Assembly (NCBI RefSeq): GCF_910589235.1
Contig: NC_060963.1
Location: 2,133,501-2,197,500, forward strand
Direction: 5' to 3'
DNA from: Vespa crabro
Lineage: Eukaryota > Arthropoda > Insecta > Hymenoptera > Vespidae
Length of the DNA: 64,000 nt
Shown here: in pieces, positions 13,251 to 24,079 of the stretch
Layout of the letters: each line of letters starts with the position of its first letter
Position numbering within the stretch: position 1 is the first letter of the stretch
Position numbers and translations under genes: made by a program
Notes under the pieces: generated by a model
What the model saw: only the letters and a program-made list of their open reading frames with translations
What the model was told of the DNA's origin: nothing
The model's database searches: none

Positions 13251-15869
13251 TCAACAATAAACCATATAATAATAAAATAAATCAGCACGATTATTATATT
13301 ACATAAAATGCAGATAAATTTTTTGTTGATATGCTTAAGCAAATATTTTTATAATCCACTTATTACATAATAAGTCAATTTAAGATTAATAAAAAAGAAA
13401 ATTAATAGAGCTAAGCGATAATAAACAGAAATGCATATAATTGGAATTTCATATAATTTCAAAGTAGAAGAATTTTTTATTTTTCTTTTATTCTTTTTTT
13501 TCAATTTATTTATTTATTTTTTTTCCTTTGATATATATAAACATTTATATTTGTTTCTTATTTTTATTTGAACGTACAAAATTATAAACGATACATCTTT
13601 GAATTAATAATATGAAACTAATAAAATAATAATTTAGAATGAATAATATGAAATTAATAAAACAAAAATTAATTTCAATATTCAAAAAAAAATCGGCTAG
13701 ATCGATTATATTCCTACCAATTATAGAATATTTACCGTTAAAATCCCCTCCCCCCCTTTCTTTCTCTCTCTCTCTCTCTCTCTCTTCAGAAATATTCATG
13801 AATATTGTATAAGATAATAAAACAGAATAAAATTCTAATGAATTGGATGAAATAAAAATAAGAAATAAATAAGGAAGAAGACGTGGACGTCCAATGCAAT
13901 CCAAGTTAATATATGGAAACGACAAGAAAAGATAAAAGAATTTATATTTTTTATAATCGAATATATCGAAAAAATCAAGACCATTCAAACGAGACACATA
14001 TGAAAAATTTCTCGCAAATAATCGGCTAACCTACTAATAAGGAAGATCTCGAAAATTTCGTTCTCATCTTTACAACCGGTTCTCATTCGTCAATTGGATA
14101 ATATTTACCATTACGAACCTAACTTTATAAACTCAAAGAATATTTCTAGGTAGTAAGGGGAACATTTACCCAAAGATTGCGTAATATGAATAAGCAAGTC
14201 GTTCAATCTATGGCTAAGCAAGGCGTGCCATTAAGTGATCCGAAGAATTTCAAAATCCAACTCTTTCCTCTTTTGACTTTTGTACGAGAAAGTTTCTCAG
14301 TATATTTGACATTCGAAACTCAATGTAATCGTCATCGACGAAATCTGCTATTTTCTAAGATATACCTATTTATTTTTTCTCGATATTTACGATCATTACG
14401 ATCTTCTCGTTTTCTTTTTTTAAAGAAGAAAAAAAAAAAAGAAAAAAGAATAGAAAATATCTGTTTGTTGATTCAACACAAATACTTTCAATTTTGGCAT
14501 TAATCAAATTAAAAATTTATTATTACACGAGGAAATATTTGTCAAAACATTATAGCATTAAACATAATTATTTCGTTCTCCGTGATATATCAATATACGA
14601 ATGATTTCTATCTTGCTGCGTCGCGCCATACGACGATTTGAATTCGAAAGTTACAACGAGTAGAATGCGCATGCGTCGGTTGTATAAATGTCGCTCTTCT
14701 AGTCAAGTTAGTACTACTTCTTTAATCTGCTAGATAAAATCAAACGTAAAATATTCGCAAGAAAGGATGGATTTTCTGTGTTAAACGATTCTCATTTTTT
14801 TTTCACGTATTCATCCTTTTCTTTTTGAGAGATGAAAAGAGAAAGTTCTTATTTTAAATGATCATTATAAGACGAGAGTTGGAATCACGTGGTCGCAGGC
14901 GTCTTATGTCGTCTGCTATAAACAGCTGTTCCGATAGAAGGCACAGAAGAGCGCAAAATCCGTTCATTCTTAAAATGTATAGGTCAGGTCAAATGTAGAT
15001 AAATACAAATTTTCTTTTAGATTTGAAACATTGTCGACGAAAAACTAACAACTGGTATACCATTAAAACTGACGTTATATTTTCATTCAATATTAAGTCG
15101 TCCATTAAAACCATTTTTAACAAAAATGTATATATATATATATGTGTGTATTTAAATTTGGTGCTATTCGCGTGTTACATAAGTTTCAACGAGAACACAA
15201 AGCATAGAACAATAACAACGACTACTTTGATAATTTTCATCCCGAAAATTTTTTACGTAATCTCTCAAGATTCCAATGTTTTACGTAATCTCTTAAGTTT
15301 TCAAAGTTAGATTACTTTCTCTTAAAGGAACTTTTAAATTTCGTAGACTCGTCAACATGTGTATAAAAGAATTTTCAAATTTCATAGATTCGCCATCATG
15401 TGTTTACATAAATCATTAGATAAACGAGACAGATGTACGTTTTAGTCTAATTAAATAGTTCATACCGGTTGAGGTTATGTTCAAATAACGTAAGAAATCT
15501 CGAGAAAGCTGAATGAAAGTGATCAAATTATGTTTTCCAATCGTAAATTACAATCGAGAGGTATACTTAAACGATGAAAAGAACGTATTAATTTGAAGAA
15601 CTTTCGAAATTATTATTGATTAATATTATACACATAATATTGGATATATCTTATGAGTCTAAAGACTCAGTAAGAAACGATATAAAAAGAAAGTGGACAA
15701 GAATACGGCTTACCTGACATTGTTTCTCCGTCGGGCTTATGGCTCGTTCGATCTCCACTCGTGACTTGGTAAATGTTGTTGAAAGTTTCTTTCGTATTTC
15801 AGAAAAATGTCCGAACTGGCACAGTTTTTCCGCACGAGCACAAAGCCGACTCGACCCTATACACGCCAT
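905..15869 (-). CDS. PDSS1: All-trans polyprenyl (decaprenyl) diphosphate synthase subunit 1, 5' part only
   Basis: Two exons read in the same phase: 15714..15869 (ATG at 15869, 52 codons, donor CAG|GTAAGC) and 905..1057 (51 codons, acceptor TTTTTTGCAG, donor TTG|GTATGC). Exon 1 gives a basic, acid-poor start (MACIGSSRLCARAEKLCQFG) that suits a mitochondrial targeting presequence. Exon 2 ends in DPYRLVEDDLKLVYDEIR, which resembles the segment just before the catalytic domain of PDSS1 (fly qless). The family makes the isoprenoid tail of ubiquinone in mitochondria. The DDxxD catalytic exons are not here; they should lie beyond the left edge. An extra small exon inside the 14.7 kb intron cannot be excluded, but phases match without one. 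Family assignment rests on about 20 conserved residues, so it is good but not certain. Confidence 0.62.
2265..2323. repeat. GA dinucleotide microsatellite
   Basis: About 58 nt of GA with two GAAA interruptions. The overlapping charged or Ser-Leu reading frames on both strands are translations of this repeat, not genes. Confidence 0.9.
4558..4650. repeat. TAA trinucleotide microsatellite
   Basis: Two TAA/AAT blocks separated by a short TTACAA spacer. The preceding ATTATTGTAATAAT makes the junction partly self-complementary. Confidence 0.9.
5091..5210. repeat. Compound TAC/TAT plus CT microsatellite
   Basis: About 55 nt of TAC/TAT triplets, a 12-nt unique spacer, then about 50 nt of CT with a few CCC interruptions. 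Confidence 0.9.
7811..7851. repeat. AT dinucleotide microsatellite
   Basis: About 40 nt of uninterrupted AT within the PDSS1 intron. Confidence 0.9.
9264..9350. repeat. G-run plus GA/GAAA purine tract
   Basis: A run of eight or nine G followed by about 75 nt of GA and GAAA units: a strictly purine strand of almost 90 nt. Confidence 0.85.
10201..10243. repeat. AT dinucleotide microsatellite
   Basis: About 42 nt of AT. Similar arrays lie at about 9509..9555, 9974..10000, 10684..10712 and 10925..10964, so five AT arrays fall within 1.5 kb. Confidence 0.9.
12095..12252. repeat. Inverted repeat followed by ATT microsatellite
   Basis: Perfect 21-nt arms at 12095..12115 and 12137..12157 flank a 21-nt AT-only loop. 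They are followed by ATT triplets to about 12252. The structure arises partly from triplet repeats, but the arms include a non-repeat GTTTTATTAATAT core. Confidence 0.8.
12800..12834. repeat. GATA tetranucleotide microsatellite
   Basis: About eight tandem GATA units, flanked on both sides by GA repeats. Confidence 0.9.
13107..13150. repeat. AT dinucleotide microsatellite
   Basis: About 43 nt of AT. A near-perfect palindrome with 12-nt arms (13164..13175 and 13177..13188, one-base loop) lies just beside it. Confidence 0.85.
15251..15406. repeat. Two imperfect short tandem duplications
   Basis: A 19-nt unit (TTTTACGTAATCTCTCAAG) at 15251..15269 recurs with one mismatch at 15279..15297, a period of 28. 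A second unit of about 34 nt beginning near 15332 recurs with several changes from about 15372, a period of 40. Both lie in the PDSS1 first intron close to its 5' exon. Confidence 0.75.
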
Positions 15870-16550
15870 AGCGAAAACTGTAGTGAGTCGAGCCAGCCAA
15901 CTTGTGAAGACTTTCGACCTAGACTAATCCCCACCGATATTTCTCAAAGACGTGAACCTCTCCCCCACTCTATCCCCACTTCTTTGCTCACGATTCGTTT
16001 TCCCAATACGTTATTTCTTTAAATGTACACTCCCAAAGAGTGCGTTCCTTCTCCATGCGAGAGAGTTTTGTATATGTAGCGTATCGTTCAGTGACGTTGC
16101 CGCGTCTTACTAATATTATCGTAGTGGTACGATCGTAAATCGTAAGAAATGCATGATCGTAAGAACGTGTATTCTCATTTTTGACAAGACAACAAATTGA
16201 GCGGTAGTAATAAACGATTGACTCGTTCATTCTGAAGGGAGATCCGTATCGAAAAGAATTTGTTTGATAAACGATCGTCGATCATTGAAACATTTTCTTT
16301 TTATTTTTTTTTCTTTACTCCTTGATTTTTATTGTATTCTTCTTAATATTAAAATAATTCGCTTGTCATTTCCTCGAGGATAATGAAAAAGAAAAAAAAA
16401 CTTTAAAATTTCATTATAATGTCATAATAAAAATAATCGTTTTACAAGTTTATCGTCGATCTAATAATGAGACATATCTGTTTCATCTTATTAATAAACA
16501 ATCATATAAAATTGATTTACAATACATATTAAAAGATTTAGAAAATCTTT
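15870..16550. promoter_or_regulatory. PDSS1 upstream region, and 3' flank of the coiled-coil gene
   Basis: This 680-nt gap separates the PDSS1 start (15869, - strand) from the stop of the next - strand gene (16551). The half nearest PDSS1 (15870..16240) has a balanced composition with C-rich patches and a GTGACGTTGCC motif at about 16090, and presumably contains the PDSS1 5' UTR and promoter. The rest is AT-rich and includes the 3' UTR of the coiled-coil gene. No TATA box was identified. Confidence 0.45.
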
Positions 16551-17681
16551 TTAAGATTTGTCGCCTTTAGATAAATCGTCATTGTTAAGTCTAGTCACTA
16601 AGATCTCTGGTATCATATTTGCTTCTGCATTGATTAGATGAAAATTAGAATATTCCGTTATCGTGCAAGCTGCATTATTTTTGTTTTCTGCTACATTGAA
16701 ATTATATTCTTGTGCTGTATCCCCATGATTTCTATTAACGGTATACCATTGAGACATCATTTCTCTAAGCGGTTGAAGATTACTTGCATTTTGTTGAATC
16801 TTTTTCAATTCTTCGTTACAAAGTTGTTCAATTTCTGCCAATCTCCGTGCATAAGCTTTGGCAACTACTTGACGATGCATATTATAACGTTTCTCTGCTT
16901 GAGCTAATGCTAATGTATCCTGATATTTTGCAAGTTTCTTCTCATATTCTAATATTGTAAGCTCCGTTAATGCTTTCTCCGATGTTACATCAATAATATA
17001 ATCTATAAAAATCATACATTATAATAATATTCATTGTAAAATTATGTATCATGTTTCATTACCTATATCATTAGAAAGAGGAGATTCGGCTGCATATGCA
17101 GCTGCAGCTGCACGTGCAGCTGCAGTAGCTTCCTCTAATGCAAAAATATCGCTTTGCTCTCTCAATAATTGAAACTCTTCCCTTTCTTTTCTCCAAAGAG
17201 TAACTTCTTTTTTTAATTCCTCTCTCAAATACATCATCAATTCGTTTAACGAATTAATACGTTCCCGAAGAGCACGACTGAAAATATAAAGAATTAATAA
17301 AATATCAACGATCACTTATAACAATTATTTACAATTAAAATACTTTTTATGATATAATAAGTACTCTATATATTTAGATTCCTCATTTTCGTTGTCATCG
17401 AACTCTTCGTAATTTTTATTCATTGATAGAGAATTCTCTGATTGTTCTAAGACAGCCGATAGTTTTTCATATGTATTGTCGTATAAAATATCACCTTTTT
17501 CAGTAGTCTCTACATTTTGAAGATCTAAGTTTAAATTAAGGTCGTCCTGAACCTTTTGATTATGTTCATTTTCATAATCCTCTGAACTTTCGTTTCTGTT
17601 CTCAGAATCATTAACAGAGGTCCTACTACTGAAGGATCTGTCCGTTTGTATCTCTGATAAAGAAACACACTCGTTTTCCAT
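16551..17681 (-). CDS. Uncharacterised coiled-coil protein
   Basis: Three exons, 17344..17681, 17063..17277 and 16551..17002, join in phase to about 334 aa. Introns are about 66 and 60 nt with GTATTT/CAG and GTAATG/TAG borders. Residues 1 to 112 are acidic and Ser/Asn/Glu-rich and look disordered. The middle exon holds a heptad-like helix (LREELKKEVTLWRKEREEFQ) and then an alanine-rich helix (ATAAARAAAAAYAAE, written with mixed codons, so not a fresh repeat expansion). The third exon continues with a long helix (EYEKKLAKYQDTLALAQAEK through EELKKIQQNASNL) and a polar tail. No enzyme or membrane motif is visible and I do not recognise the family. It lies 550 nt downstream of the STIL homologue on the same strand, but nothing shows a functional link. 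Confidence 0.7.
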
Positions 17682-17852
17682 TAGGAATATTCTTGATTTT
17701 TGTTCTTTTTTTATATTAAAAAAACATTATATTACTTATCTAAAAATTTTTATCGTGTCAATAGTTAAATTCGGTCTTGATCATAAAATACTCGATTTGT
17801 TTTTGTTACTCTCTTGTTTTTGTAAGATAAAAAAATCTAGATCTAATTTATG

Positions 17853-17884
<32 letters not shown>

Positions 17885-18230
17885 TATACACATACATATA
17901 TAGGAAAAATAAGTCAATTTAAAACGATAACTGCAAAATTATAATGAATTTCGTTTCTGTTTACTTTTTATTACTAAGTCGTATATTTTATTCAGTACAA
18001 GAAAAAAAAAATCATTAACTTTGATAACATTGATATTCTAATAATTGCTATGTTCTAATATAAAATATTATTATTACTTATGCATATATGTAAAATATAT
18101 ATTTGTACATCTATAAAAATATTAAAATTATTCTGCACCAGGTTTTAGGAAGCATAAGCTTATATAAAAATATAATTATTGGAATTTTCACTTTCTAAAG
18201 AAATTCAATAAATTACATAAATTCATATAT
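17682..18230. other. Intergenic, coiled-coil gene 5' flank and STIL 3' flank
   Basis: AT-rich 550-nt gap with an AT/AC microsatellite at about 17852..17905. It must contain the 3' UTR of the STIL homologue and the promoter of the coiled-coil gene. No further gene was seen. Confidence 0.5.
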
Positions 18231-21089
18231 TTATAAAAGTTTAGGCATTTGCTTCAATGTTGATATATCTAATATCTTATTAGGACAATTGGTCCGAGAC
18301 ATTTGTGCGTACGGATATTGTTGCGTTATTGGACTATGTTTAATGTTTCCTATTTTCAGATCTGCTTTTGGTGATCCTTCCAGGCACATTACATTATCAT
18401 CTGCAAAGGATAGTATTTGTCATTGTCTCTGAATTGTTAAAATTTGTAGATTACAATTTGAAAAATATAAATCCTTTACCTTCAATTTGTACATTATTTT
18501 TTCCTGGAAGCAACTGATATCTTTCTAAATAACGCATTGTAGCAAATGATAAGTTAGTTCCTTGCATATTACTTAACATAACTTGTTTTAATGATGTAGA
18601 TCCCTGTTTTTGTGTTGTTAATTCAGCAAGCTGTTCATCGCTTAGATATTTTAATGCTAATGCTTTCATGTGCATACTTGTATTTGTTTCAGTAATACCA
18701 CTTGTAGCACGAGTAATATTTGCTTGATAGTCCAATCGTGGATAAAATGACGAATCAAATTCTACTCTACAAAAACAATATTATAAAAATATATTGTATA
18801 CAATTAATAAAAATAAATTAATAATGATATCTTATTTATAAATAAATCTATAAGATTTCACAGAAAAATACATACTTTCTTGTACCATTTTTTTCTCTGG
18901 ATTCGGGCTTATCCACTAAACTAATACCAAGTTTTCGTAATTGTTCTAAAGTGGCAACCTTAACAGTGTCTAATATTGTTTTATTTTCATTATCATCTTG
19001 TTCTACATTGTTTCTTGTTTTTACATCCTTTGGATCACTAGTATCCACAGTCGATGAATTCTGTAAAATTTGATTCACTTGCCCTAAGACATTATTATAA
19101 AAAGTCCATCCAACTTTGGAAGTTCGTTTAATCTTATCACTTTCTTCATCGCTAGAATATTCTTGCATATCAACATGAATACTTGGTTCAGGTGTTACAG
19201 GAGCCATTTCAGTTATTTTAAAATCACCACCACTTAGCACCAAACTATCTTCTACGCGTTTATGTGTTTTAGCAAAACCATCAGACTTATCACATCTGTT
19301 TTCATTCTTTGCTTCTGTATATTCTTTTGGATCATTAAGTACATCATTTGTTATACAGTGCTCGTAATTATAAGGAGAAAATCCTGCATCTTTAGTAAGT
19401 CTTTTTATATCTTCCTTTTTTGTTCTTTGTTTTTCATAATTTATTGGCGAATATGTTTGCTTTTGTGCATTCAATTTATTAGAATTTTGAAATATATCTT
19501 TATTTGATTGAGATGATCCATTTATTCTTTCTACAGGAACATTTCGTGCATTTTGAATATCTACATGATTTCTCTTTTCTTGCATATCTTTCATTGAACA
19601 ACTTACATTAAAATTACTACTTTGTGGTTGACTAGAGGATAAATAACTTTCAGAATCTTCAACTATATTTTCCAACTGTCCAACAGGAAGTCTTGTAAAA
19701 CAATTTTTATTTCTTTTCAATGTTTCACAAGTCTCCTGCAAATGTTTATTATTTTGTCTATTTATAACGTCATTCTGTATTTCATCCTTTTGAAGATTTT
19801 CATAGTCCACTACAATAGGATTATTTTGAACCGTAAATTCAAAACTTGTCATCACACCAATAGATACTTGTTGTTCCATTACACCTTTCTCTGCATGCTG
19901 CTCTGACAGAATAAGTTCTGGTTGATTTATAATTCTAATATCTTTACTATTTTCTACATTTCTTTCTATAACAGAGGTACTTTGACAGGCATTTCTTTTA
20001 ACTTTTTGATTTGGAGTTGTTTGATAATTGGAAGTATCAATAGTTCCTGCATGAATGTATCCATTTTGTTGTACCGTTTGAGTTGAACAGACACATTTCT
20101 TTTTGTCCATTAAAATATCTTTCTGCATTTTTAAAAGATTATCTACTTGCGATTGTAAAGATTGAATTTGTTCACTTTGTGTATTAACTAGTTGCAACAA
20201 ATTTTTGATTGTTTCATGATTATCCGTATTATGATGGTGCATTGGATAAAATGGTGGAAAAGGATATGTACTCATGTCAAAATATTGATATGGATAGCTT
20301 GGATGATGTGACATTGAAGGAAATTTATTATTAGAAAAAACATTTGGAGTAGTTAAATTATGCACATTTGGATGATTCTCTGTATTATTTACATTGACCT
20401 GCGTTTGCATACAATTTTGAAGAACCAAATCTTTTTTATTTGTAGAAACATAGGGTGTATTTGTGTTATGATTATGATGATCATTATAAGTATTGAAATC
20501 TTGTTTAGAATTACTTAATAGTCTTGTCCTCTCATTGTAGTCAGAATAATCTTTATTAGGATTATGCAATGTCGCACATGTGGTATTAAATGGATAATTA
20601 TGTGGTGTACGTGACCTTATATGATCTTGTTCTCTTTTATGAACATGCATATCTTTCTTTAAGATTTTATTACCGTTACCACATGAATCATTACTTCTAT
20701 CAATACTTTGTAAAGAGGTTACAGGATTATATTTATAATCATGTTGGACTTTATGTGAATTGTCAATCTCATCGATCTTGTAATTGGGAGTTTTAGAAAA
20801 ATTATATTGTCTCCAAGAAGCATACGATGCATGTTTGTTAAAAGAAGGAGAAACAGAGATGTCAGACTTCGGATTCCTATTCTCTGAAGGTTTATCAAAA
20901 ATAAGAGACACTTCTGGCACCGATGAAACTGCAAAATTCTACATACGACATGTTTTATCTATTTATATAAAGTATCGAAGAAATATTAAAGTTAAAATAT
21001 GAAAATGAATGTACCTCAACTTTCGTTGCAGGCTTAGGTGTAATTCTCGGCTCAAATTCTTCTACATCATTATTAAATTGACGTTGCAT
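18231..21089 (-). CDS. STIL: STIL/Ana2 centriole duplication protein
   Basis: Four exons join in phase to 864 aa: 21015..21089, 18876..20938, 18480..18766 and 18231..18400. STIL/Ana2 is recruited by Plk4, binds Sas-6 and Sas-4 (CPAP) and starts cartwheel assembly. The N-terminus carries EFEPRITPKPATKVE, resembling the Pro/Arg peptide that binds Sas-4. A short coiled coil lies at about residues 265 to 297 (ETIKNLLQLVNTQSEQIQSL onward). The STAN-type module near residues 700 to 805 includes SSFYPRLDYQ, LALKYLSDEQL and NLSFATMRYLERYQLL. The protein ends in ILDISTLKQMPKLL, like the C-terminal motif of the family. Its length is between fly Ana2 and human STIL as I recall them. Most of the 687-residue exon 2 is low-complexity Asn/Ser/His-rich sequence. 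The start is the first ATG, two exons upstream of the STAN module. Confidence 0.82.
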
Positions 21090-22822
21090 ATTTTAATCGT
21101 TTAAAGTAACAATATTAAATAATTCAAATAATACCTCTTTCTTCAACTTTTATTATAATATATATCGTGTAAGAAATATTTCAAATAACGTATACTCGAT
21201 AACGCCAAACCATAACGTATATTAAAATTTCACTGTCAGAAGATTAATGTCCCGCGCGAAATCGTTAAGCTTTATAGCATCAATGTGATTGGTAGATAGA
21301 TCAATTTAAATTCTATCGAATAAGAATTTCTTTTTTGAATTTCAAAATGAATTACAATAAAAATTTAATATCAGTAACGATCAAATTTTATTCGAATTTT
21401 TATTCGTATATCGATATCGCGATTTTATTAAAAGTTCGACAAATAAAAAACGATAGATAGATACTTATCGCGAAAGTACGTATCAGTAACATTTAAACTT
21501 TTATTTGAAATATTGTTACATAAATAAATGTGCTAAAAAGAAAAAAAAAAAAGGGAACAAGAAAAGAAAAGAAAAAAGAAAAAAAAACAACAATAAAGAA
21601 GAAGAAAGAATGCCATGCTATGAAATCAATGTTAGTTAATCGTACGATCGATTATATTCAACCAATAACGTATGAAATATAGAAGAATATACGTGATGAA
21701 TCACACCTAAATATTCTCTGATAGGTAGATAATGTCGTATGGTCAAAAATAAATGTAAATTCCCTAAATAAGAAACGTTGGTTTGTCCCTTGATTGACCA
21801 ACAATATTGCGATTATCCGTTTACATATCATGTGACCTTTTCTCATTTATGCAAACCTCAGTAATATTTTGCTCACGATCTCACTGCAAAACAATAACAA
21901 ACCCTTGTCTGAGAAGGCTTGCTAATGTATTATTTTCTAAAGTGTATTGGACGATATTAAGTGTCAAATGATTTTATTATTAATTTTTATATTCTTTATT
22001 TTTCGTTAAACAAAAATTATAGATATCATTTGAAAAAGGAAAATGTATATCTACTTGCGATGTTCTCGGTTATAGAAGAAAATACTTGCTGACGAAAGTC
22101 ATGGTCATTGTGCGTGGATATCGTAAATGTAGAGGGTCCAGTATGTAAACCGATCAACTAGACATTCACGCGGACTGTCTAATAGACTGTGTAAACCAGT
22201 GTTCGGGATTATTACATGGGCAATGTTTGATATTATTGAATATTAGTGAATTCGTAGAACATTACGCACGAATATTTACATCGTAAAGTGTTATTAATCC
22301 GCGCGTCCCCGACCACGCGTGTTTAGACATGCGCTTGTTATATTAATTGAATTTAACGAAAGTTATGCTTTTACACAGATGTTTCCATTGAGCTTTATTT
22401 CCTATCTGTCATTTTCTTTTTCTTTTTCTCTTTCTTTTTCTTCTTTTTCCTTTTCTTTTTTTTTCCGCCCCTTTTACAAAAGATCGATTAAATGAGTGAA
22501 ATTTTCAAGTGGTTTAATAGCAATATATTATACATTCTCTTTTAATCATCTACTCAAATGTGAAAGAACTATTATTGTTTTTGTGTGTATATAAATAAAC
22601 AAAACAACAGGCTCGAGTAACGTAGGTATTTATTGTTTATATTGTATTTATATATATATACATATACGTGCGCGCGCGCGCGCGTGCGTATATGATACAC
22701 ACACACACACACACATACATACACAAACATTATATATATATATATATATATAGATATGAACATCTCAAAAGTTTAAAGTTTCTACAAATGCAAAACATTT
22801 ATGTTGGTACAGTGAAACATAT
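21090..22822. promoter_or_regulatory. Divergent region between STIL and CREBRF homologues
   Basis: This 1.7 kb interval must hold the - strand promoter of STIL and the + strand promoter and 5' UTR of CREBRF. A TATCGATA element (the Drosophila DRE consensus) lies at 21409..21416, about 320 nt upstream of the STIL start. A GC-balanced stretch at about 22090..22360 is a candidate CREBRF 5' region. No TATA box stands out. Confidence 0.45.
22650..22753. repeat. Alternating AT, CG, CA and AT purine-pyrimidine tract
   Basis: About 100 nt of alternating purine and pyrimidine: TA repeats, then GTGCGCGCGCGCGCGCGTGCG, then CA repeats and TA repeats again. It ends 70 nt before the CREBRF start codon. 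Confidence 0.85.
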
Positions 22823-24041
22823 ATGGTTTCGCAAATGGGAGATATTAGTTATCCAGAACTTTTATTGGATATTAAAGATAACACAATGGATAGTATAGTG
22901 AAACATGAACCTCCACAAGAAATGGGTCCATCTTCTGCCTCTGTTCCAATACCTGGAGGACATAGAGGAACAAGAGGTATATACGACCAATTTTCTCCTT
23001 CTCCTCTTCAAACATCTACTTGGAGTAATAGGCCAGAGCATGTTGAATCTCCCTTCAAAATGGATCCAGATCAATTGGATATATCATTTAAAATGGACGA
23101 TGATGATATATTCCAAGTTGATAAAGCAGATCTTATACAAGGACCTACGCTTGCTGAATTAAATGCCAATGACGATACACTATTAGGAGATTTAAATTTT
23201 GATGATTTATTATTGCCAGAGGAATACATTCAACCTTTAAGGATCGGACCCAATGTTATTCCTTCTGGTGGTTCTTCTTTGTTTAATAGTAATGGACCTG
23301 GATTTGCATCCAGTAGCTTTCCACAAACTGGAACTGCATTCAAAAGTTGCCCAACATATACAAATACTAGTGGATTTACATTGAATAGAGATATAAATAT
23401 AACAGATAATTTTGAAGGTGTCAGTCCTCCTGTTTTTACCAGTCCAGGAACTAGCAATATTGCAGGTGTGTATACATTTTTTATTTTTTTTTCCTTTTTT
23501 TTTTATTTTTTCTTTTTTTTTTATTTTATCACAAAATTTTATTTACATTCATTATTCATTTTTTATATAATTGTTATTTGCTGATACTTCATAGGTAGTT
23601 CTACAGCAAGTTCTTCGACTTCTCCTCATACGGCAACAAGATCAACTGGTCCTTCTACTCTCCACGAATTATTAATGAAACGAAACGAAAATTCATTTAA
23701 TACTCCAGTAACTAGCCAAATTGATACAGCGTCTGGTATAAGTGGTAAACCTAAGGTTTCTAGGCTCTCTATGTCTGCACCAACACAATCCATGGGATTA
23801 GAACAAATTTGGGCTCATAGAGAACCACGACAACATCTCTTAAGTACTGGCAGTCTTAGTCTAGTTGAAGCAGGATCTACAAGTAGTCTAAGCACTGGTG
23901 GTGCTCTAAGTCCAGACCCACTTTGTTATTTAGATCCCCTTAGTCATGATGAAGGATATGAAGACAGTGATGATGACAGTGATCATTATGATGATTACAG
24001 CAGTGATAATGGTATTCAAATATACATTAAAAATTGCATCA

Positions 24042-24079
<38 letters not shown>

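Larger units (their letters stand above)
1058..15713 (-). other. 14.7 kb first intron of PDSS1, repeat-rich
   Basis: No coding exon could be supported in this interval. It is dominated by AT, GA/CT, TAA and homopolymer tracts. A few islands have near-normal composition: about 2820..3010, 8000..8230, 11020..11150, 12460..12610 and 14590..15000. They lack long reading frames with recognisable protein similarity and may be regulatory. An unrelated non-coding RNA gene cannot be excluded. Confidence 0.55.

Noticed and set aside
14177..14503. 108-aa + strand frame (MRNMNKQVVQSMAKQG start)
   Set aside because: The first 30 codons look protein-like, but the frame degrades into repeat and I found no supporting neighbour exons or family match.
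15739..16022. Two + strand frames over the PDSS1 first exon
   Set aside because: They are antisense shadows of the better-supported - strand exon with its in-phase donor.
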